Positions 58,894 through 64,000 of a stretch of DNA of 64,000 nucleotides are shown here, piece after piece. Position numbers and translations under genes: made by a program. How positions within the stretch are numbered: the first letter of the stretch is position 1; the number at the start of each line of letters is the position of its first letter. The notes beneath the pieces are model-generated. The model had not been told where the DNA came from and made no database searches. It worked only from the letters and a program-made list of their open reading frames with translations. This stretch comes from Scleromitrula shiraiana (Eukaryota > Ascomycota > Leotiomycetes > Helotiales > Sclerotiniaceae): assembly GCA_028455995.1 (NCBI GenBank), contig JABELC010000001.1, positions 248,001 through 312,000 of the forward strand, written 5' to 3'.

Positions 58894-61141
58894 AATTAAA
58901 TCCCATAAACAAACTAGAATTCCAAATGGATATCTGGTTTCGCGATGTCGAGAGCGTATCGTGTGGTTGTTGGATGGGGGGGGGGGGGTATTTGGTTTGG
59001 GGTATTTGGTTTGGGGAAGTGTTGTTATTTGAATGATGGGATGGGATGGGATTGATGGGATTGGATCTTGGGGTTTTTATGGTATTGTTTGTTTGATTGA
59101 TTGGTCTGGTGGACTTTTTATTTTTTATTTTTTATTTTCTATTTCCCATCTCCCATCTCCCATCTCCCATCTCCCCTAAAAACACTCATCTCATCTCATC
59201 TCATCAATAACAAAGCCAGTATACACAACTATACACAACTCCATACATACATACCAATCAACCAACCAGTGGTAACGCACCAAGATCCCACACTCCCACC
59301 CTCTACAATCTGATATACAGTGACAGCAACGAGAGATCCCACGCGTTTATTTTCTTTATCGTCTTTATTTTCTTGCTTGATATTTGATACTTGATATTTT
59401 AATCCTCGATATTTCAATAGTAAAAATCCCATCATTGGTGGATATGCGTAGACGATTCGGACGGGAGTACGGGGATTGAGGGAATTGAGGGAGTGAGGGA
59501 GTAGAGGGAATTGAAGGGGGTTTCTTACGCGTTTGATTTCTGGGGGGATTTATTTTAATTGTTGATGGGTGTGGGTGTTTATGTTTGTTTGTTTGTATGT
59601 ATATGTATGTATGGATGTAGGGAATTTGAATGAAGGATTATGTTTGAGGATTAGTTATTTATGAGAGTCGTCGTATGATGGATGGGTTTGAATAATAGTT
59701 TATTAGTAGTAGATGAGGGAATGGAGCACTGATATATATAAAAAAAAAATTAAAAAAAATCTATCTATCTATCTATCATATCAAAATGGGATTTATTGTT
59801 CGAGTAAGTGAGTGAGTGAGGGAGTGATTATTTGTAGCGAGCATAGAGAAGGAGGGAAATTATTACTCGTAAAGTACGAGTAGGTAATAAGGTTAGGTGG
59901 TACATTTATCTGGGTGTTAATTAATTTATTCATTATCTTATATATATATATATATATATATCATATCAAATCATCTAATTCATATATATTAAATCGAATC
60001 TGAGATATCTAATAACGAGTATTGGATTAGGCGGTATGGCTAGGTGATTTGTGAATTGGTTTATCACATCCTAGTGCATCTAAAGGAAACTAGATGCTAA
60101 TGCTAATGCTAATGCTAATGGTAGACATTAGACATTAGACATTAGACATTAGACATTACTAGACGTTACATACTAGACAATACACCCGCCCCCCCAACCC
60201 CCCCTTAGAGAATTAAAATAGAGCTAACAAACCCACACCAAAACCACTCTCACATACATCCCATCCCATCCCATCCCACCCCATCCCAACCCCAAACCCC
60301 TCACCGAAATAACCAAAAACCAAAAACCATCAATCCCGTATCCCAGCCTATCCCACGAACCGGAAAAACTCGGAATAGAGAATTAATACAATATACCACA
60401 AGACACCACAATCGATAGAATACATACATACATACATACATACATACATACATACAAAACACCACACCACACCACACCACACCATACCCAATAATACAGC
60501 TGGATTCGTGTAACTCGGGTAGACGGAGATCGCCTAAATGGTGAGGATTTTTTTTTTTGCCCCCTTTCCTTGTGTTCTGTTCTTTTCTGTTCTTTTCTTT
60601 TTTTTTCGTGTCCTGGGCTGAGTTAGATAGGTATGGATGAGTGGGATTTGTGGATGGAGCTGGAATGAATGAATTAATGAATGAATATTGATTAAGTTTA
60701 TGGATACCGGGATTAGTACCGGTGTAGTGTTAGTTGTTGTGAGTATGGATGGTATTGGATTGGTAAGGATGGTTTTGATTATGATTATGTGCAGAGAATA
60801 GAAGCGGTGGGTGAGAGATTTTTGTTGGGAGATTCATGAGGGATTCATGAGGGATTCATGTATGGATAAATTTATGGTTGATTGGTAGCTAGCTAAGTGT
60901 AGAAGAATAGATGAATGATTGGTTTTCTTTTGTTCCTATTGTCTAGTCGTTTTTAAATTCATACTACGAGTACATAGAACTAATTGATTGCCTCCAAAAG
61001 CAGAAAAGAAAAGAAACAGGATTGACAACGCCCAATAATTCCAACCTGTCCATCAATGCGTCCATTCCTATCGTCAACCAATAAATACAAACCCTCCGTT
61101 CCCCTTTTCTTCCCCATGCTAACCCTTCCAAACCAAGCAAT

Positions 61142-62640
61142 TTAAGATCTCTTCTTTACCTGCTTCGCCGTCATCTTCCTAAAGGCCTCCATTCCACCAG
61201 CTCCAATTGGTCTAGCCGATGGATCCAATCCTCTACTAGGATCAAAGTTACTTCTAGGAGCCACCGTGTAGGTCGCATTAGAAGTTTCCATTCTAGCTCT
61301 ATTGCTAATGATCTTAGGAGCAAGAAGACGTTGACGTTCGATATCGCGGGCGGTGAGTTGAGTACGTTGAGAAGAGGGCATTTGTGAGGATTGAGAACCA
61401 GTTGATCGGATGGCAAGTTGTGCCGCTCTGAAAGAAGGGGGTGATTTATTAGTTGATGTGATGAGAAGTAAGGAGGGGAAGGGGAAACATACTGATAATC
61501 AAATTCTCTGGAGGCGACTTTACGTTTCTTATAATCGTCACTTCGCTTTAAGATTGGTCGGGACCATTCTCCACATAAACGTTCCGCAATTCTCTTTATT
61601 TGCATCTCAGGCTTCTTGCTTTTAGTATAGTAAAGTACGACTTTGCCAATTCCACTGCACCTGAGTGCTTCCTTTTCAATAGGGAGACGAGCAAGGGCTG
61701 TGAATAGATCACGTTGAATATTATATGCTGGTAAACTTCCATCGTTCAAAGGTTCCAAGAAAAATTTAACGGATTGTAAGAAGTTGGTATCAGGATCGAC
61801 GATAGAGTGCTGAATGGTGTTTCGATTGAGAAGAGCGATCACTTCTGGTAACATTTCGAGTTTATTGGTGGCAGGTTTGTTGTTATCTCGAGCAATATTA
61901 TCTGCTTGACAAGCTTCTTCCATTCGTAATTTTAAAGCTGCAATCTCATCGTCGAATGCTTCTTCCAAATCCTATCGAAATAGTTAGATCCGCCTGTCCA
62001 TGTGATATAACTCAATACATACCACTTCATCCTTCTTTCTTCTTCTCTTGTTTGGGTTCTTCAAAGCAGCATCCATTGCTTTGTCCAAAGCTCGGCGTCG
62101 TCTTTCCTCAGGTGTAAGATTTTCCTCATTTTCCAATTCCGGTGTTGCCTTTCTTCGTTCCTTTGGTCTATCCCTATCCTTCCCATCACCTTCAATCCTC
62201 TTTGGCTTCCTAACTCTCTTCCCATCAATTTCTACACCATCCGGATCCTCATCCGAATCTCTATGTGTTCTCTTTTTCTTCTCTCGCTTTCCTTCCCTAG
62301 GTTTTTTACCCTCTCCTTCTGCACGCTTACGTTTACCTGCTTTCAAAGTTCGCGCAACATCTTCATCGATACCAACTAATGGTCTATCTTCTAATGCGAC
62401 AGTATTTGGATCGAAATCATCGAATTCAGCTTCATCAACTTCGGAAAGATCGGAATCATTTTCGATACCAGATGATGCATCGATATCATTATCTGGATCA
62501 TCCATATCAAGATTTGGGTTCGCAATAGGTGGTTCTGGTGTATCTCTTTCTTGCGAAACGGGTCTATTTGAATCTCCATTATCATTTCCAGCTTCTGGAA
62601 GTGGCGTGGTAGGTCTTGAATTGAGGTCGGAATCCGACAT
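61142..62640 (-). CDS. IWS1: Transcription elongation factor Iws1/Spn1
   Basis: About 460 residues from minus-strand exons 62640-62023, 61971-61493 and 61427-61142. The N-terminal 200 residues are acidic then Lys/Arg-rich (AGKRKRAEGEGKKPREGKR). The conserved TFIIS N-terminal-like (LW/Iws1) domain spans about 230-360: KLEMLPEVIALLNRNTIQHS, LEPLNDGSLPAYNIQRDLF, LPIEKEALRCSGIGKVVLYY, RIAERLCGEWSRPILKR. This set of motifs is diagnostic for Iws1, which binds Spt6 and RNA polymerase II to couple elongation, splicing and histone marks in the nucleus. The C-terminus is basic (MTAKQVKKRS). It shares a 424-bp upstream region with the BRR6-like gene. Confidence 0.94.
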
Positions 62641-63064
62641 ATTTGCGTAAATAAATGAAAAAAGAGGACAAAGGAGGTTGGTTATTATCGAATTCAATTA
62701 TTAATTTGATGACCTCGAGATGAATTTTGTAGTCGCTTCAACCCTCGCGATCGTTGCTTGATGTCAAGGTTAAATGGTGGTTGTTGGAATAAGAAAATCA
62801 ATCTGTTAAGAAGTAGTTCAAAAATAGTTGTACGATGTGATATAATAAAGGTCGCGTTCCATTCAAGATAGTGTGGGTTAGCGCGAAACCTTAGATCTAA
62901 GTATATTTTATTGGTTGCCTCAGGAGCCAGAATTGTAAATTCAATGTTTACATGGGTGTTTACTTTGGAATTTCGAACAACTCTACAAGAGTCACCGACT
63001 TTTAATATTATCAATTTTTTTTTTTCGTACTTGATTTTTTCATCTTCATCTTCAAAAAAATAAG
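62641..63064. promoter_or_regulatory. Divergent promoter between IWS1 and BRR6-like gene
   Basis: A 424-bp spacer separates two genes transcribed outward. A T-run (63014-63024) and a purine/pyrimidine asymmetric patch lie closer to the BRR6-like start. No ORF of its own is believed. Confidence 0.5.
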
Positions 63065-64000
63065 ATGTATAGCAATATATCGAAACGTACGGGTGAAAGT
63101 CCAATGGACTTTGAATGGCAATCCGGAGGTGGACCTATCGATCCCAAATCTCCATTTCTACAATTTAAACCACCAGTCGGTCAAAAGAGTAAGAAGTCCG
63201 AATAATGTATAGAAATCCAAGAAAAAAACCATAAACTGACAATCATTTCAGAACTTTTTGAATCCCCTATCAAATCTACAAGTTCATTCACAGGCAAATC
63301 TTCCACACCTGCCCCTCCATTTCGAAACCCTGCTTTTACTACCCCTCGCAAGCCATTCGATCCAGACCTCTTCTCCGAAGCATCAGGCGTTGATTCCTCA
63401 CCTGGTGACACGGCCGACGCAGAAGATACCCCCGATGTACCTAAACCCTCGAACAAGACGATGACAGCTTTCACATCCGGTAGCACTGTCACAGACCGTA
63501 AGCCCCTCTTTGGACGTTACGGCGCCCAATTCACAGGAAATAGTCCCGGCTCGACACGTCCGGAACGAAGACGAGGTCTCGGTTTACCCATAGCCAAAAA
63601 GCGCAAACGTTTACGCGAGGAAGAATACGGCATAGTACGCAGACATCGACGACGAGATTCCATCTCCTCAGGCTCCGACACATCTGAGGAATCCCGTCCA
63701 AATAGTCGATCTAAGAGTAGCAACTCTTCCATAACTCACCAAAAGACAGGCTGGTTCTCAAATCTTATAAATGGCATAGAATCACGACCCAATCTCCCAA
63801 ATATCCTCTCATATTACGCACAATTAACTCTCAACTTCTTTGTCGTCTTCCTCATCATCTTCTGCGTCTGGACATTCTGGACCACCATCCGCAGCGACGT
63901 GGATAAAGCCTCTGAGGATGCTACTGCTGCTGTGCTCGCGGAGATGGCTACATGTGCCCGCGAATATACTGCCAATAGATGTGCACCCGATATACGATTA
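63065..64000 (+). CDS. Brr6/Brl1-type nuclear-envelope protein, partial at window end
   Basis: Exons 63065-63188 and 63252 to the window edge (at least 291 residues). The nucleoplasmic or cytosolic N-terminus starts MYSNISKRTGESPMDFEW and includes KKLFESPIK and Arg-rich stretches (RRRGLGLPIAKKRKR, RRHRRRDS) that could serve as nuclear localisation signals. One transmembrane helix lies at about 233-252 (LTLNFFVVFLIIFCVWTFW). It is followed by the first part of the luminal cysteine domain (CAREYTANRCAPDIR), typical of the disulfide-bridge transport domain of Brr6/Brl1, proteins needed for nuclear pore assembly and membrane homeostasis. The remainder with the second Cys pair and helix lies beyond 64000. 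Confidence 0.88.

Larger units (their letters stand above)
57358..61141. other. Gene-poor, microsatellite-rich tract downstream of bHLH gene
   Basis: About 3.8 kb without a supported gene. It includes (GGTATA/GGGAAT) units at 57629-57725, (TA)n 57916-57942, (TTTA)n 58036-58087, the 9-bp array 58651-58893, (GATA/CTAT)n at 59759-59777, (TA)n about 59938-59960, (TAATGC)n 60095-60120, (TTAGACA)n 60124-60160 and (ACAT)n 60422-60455. G-runs occur at 58977-58989. Confidence 0.6.

Noticed and set aside
58646..58912. Overlapping ORFs of Asn-Glu-Leu and Ile-His-Ser repeats as proteins
   Set aside because: They are only translations of a 9-bp satellite, open on both strands, with no flanking coding signals.
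60084..60160. Telomere or subtelomere signal in TTAGACATTAGACA repeats
   Set aside because: The unit is not TTAGGG, the array is short and lies between ordinary genes.
62048..62650. 200-codon plus-strand ORF
   Set aside because: Antisense shadow of IWS1 exon 1; Iws1 motifs are on the other strand.
62694..63104. 136-codon minus-strand ORF overlapping the BRR6-like start
   Set aside because: Overlaps the divergent promoter and the first BRR6-like codons; no family signal.
1..64000. LTR retrotransposon, DNA transposon or Starship element
   Set aside because: I found no reverse transcriptase, integrase, transposase or tyrosine-recombinase motif and no long terminal repeats.

Overview
This window looks like nuclear DNA of a filamentous ascomycete, most likely a leotiomycete of the Sclerotinia/Botrytis type. 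That placement is inference from gene content and style. Genes have short GT-AG introns (49-103 nt is typical) with CTNAC-like branch sites. Three tRNA genes carry A34-type anticodons. Families include Zn2Cys6 regulators, DMATS prenyltransferases, fungal rhodopsin-domain proteins and NACHT-type ankyrin proteins. Intergenic DNA is AT-rich and full of microsatellites. Coordinates of spliced genes run from start codon to stop codon; exon boundaries are given in the evidence.

Layout. 0-5.5 kb: a small cupin gene, a broken PEBP-like gene and a two-domain-free hypothetical gene. 6.9-7.5 kb: tRNA-Thr(AGU) and tRNA-Val(AAC). 7.8-12.1 kb: an ankyrin/NLR-like gene split by a stop codon and a cytochrome P450 with four or more lesions. 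13.9-19.5 kb: an APC-superfamily permease and a membrane nucleotide pyrophosphatase/phosphodiesterase. 21.2-35.1 kb: housekeeping nuclear genes (DUF8035-like RE-rich protein, a SNF2/RING/SIM translocase of the Uls1/Rrp type, an RNPS1-like RRM/RS protein, and a tentative small gene).

36.9-42.3 kb: a carboxymethylenebutenolidase-like gene and a Zn2Cys6 regulator, divergently transcribed. 43.1-47.8 kb: four side-by-side wrecks: a rhodopsin-domain gene, an MFS monocarboxylate-type transporter with its middle missing, a DMATS-family aromatic prenyltransferase and a second P450 that has lost its haem loop. I read this as the decayed remains of an accessory or secondary-metabolite locus next to intact neighbours. 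48.7 kb: a second tRNA-Thr(AGU).

48.8-61.1 kb: a 12-kb microsatellite-rich tract holding one gene, an SREBP-like bHLH regulator. 61.1-64 kb: the divergent pair IWS1 (transcription elongation) and a BRR6/BRL1-type nuclear-envelope gene that runs off the end.

The strongest biological story is contrast. Nuclear RNA and chromatin genes are intact, while most accessory-type genes (6 or 7) are broken, several by stop codons that fit C-to-T changes as in repeat-induced point mutation. I did not find a wholly novel system. The best second-look items are the decayed DMATS/P450/MFS locus, the upstream ORF overlapping the Zn2Cys6 start, the gene-poor satellite tract around the bHLH gene, and phase-neutral introns that could be retained.
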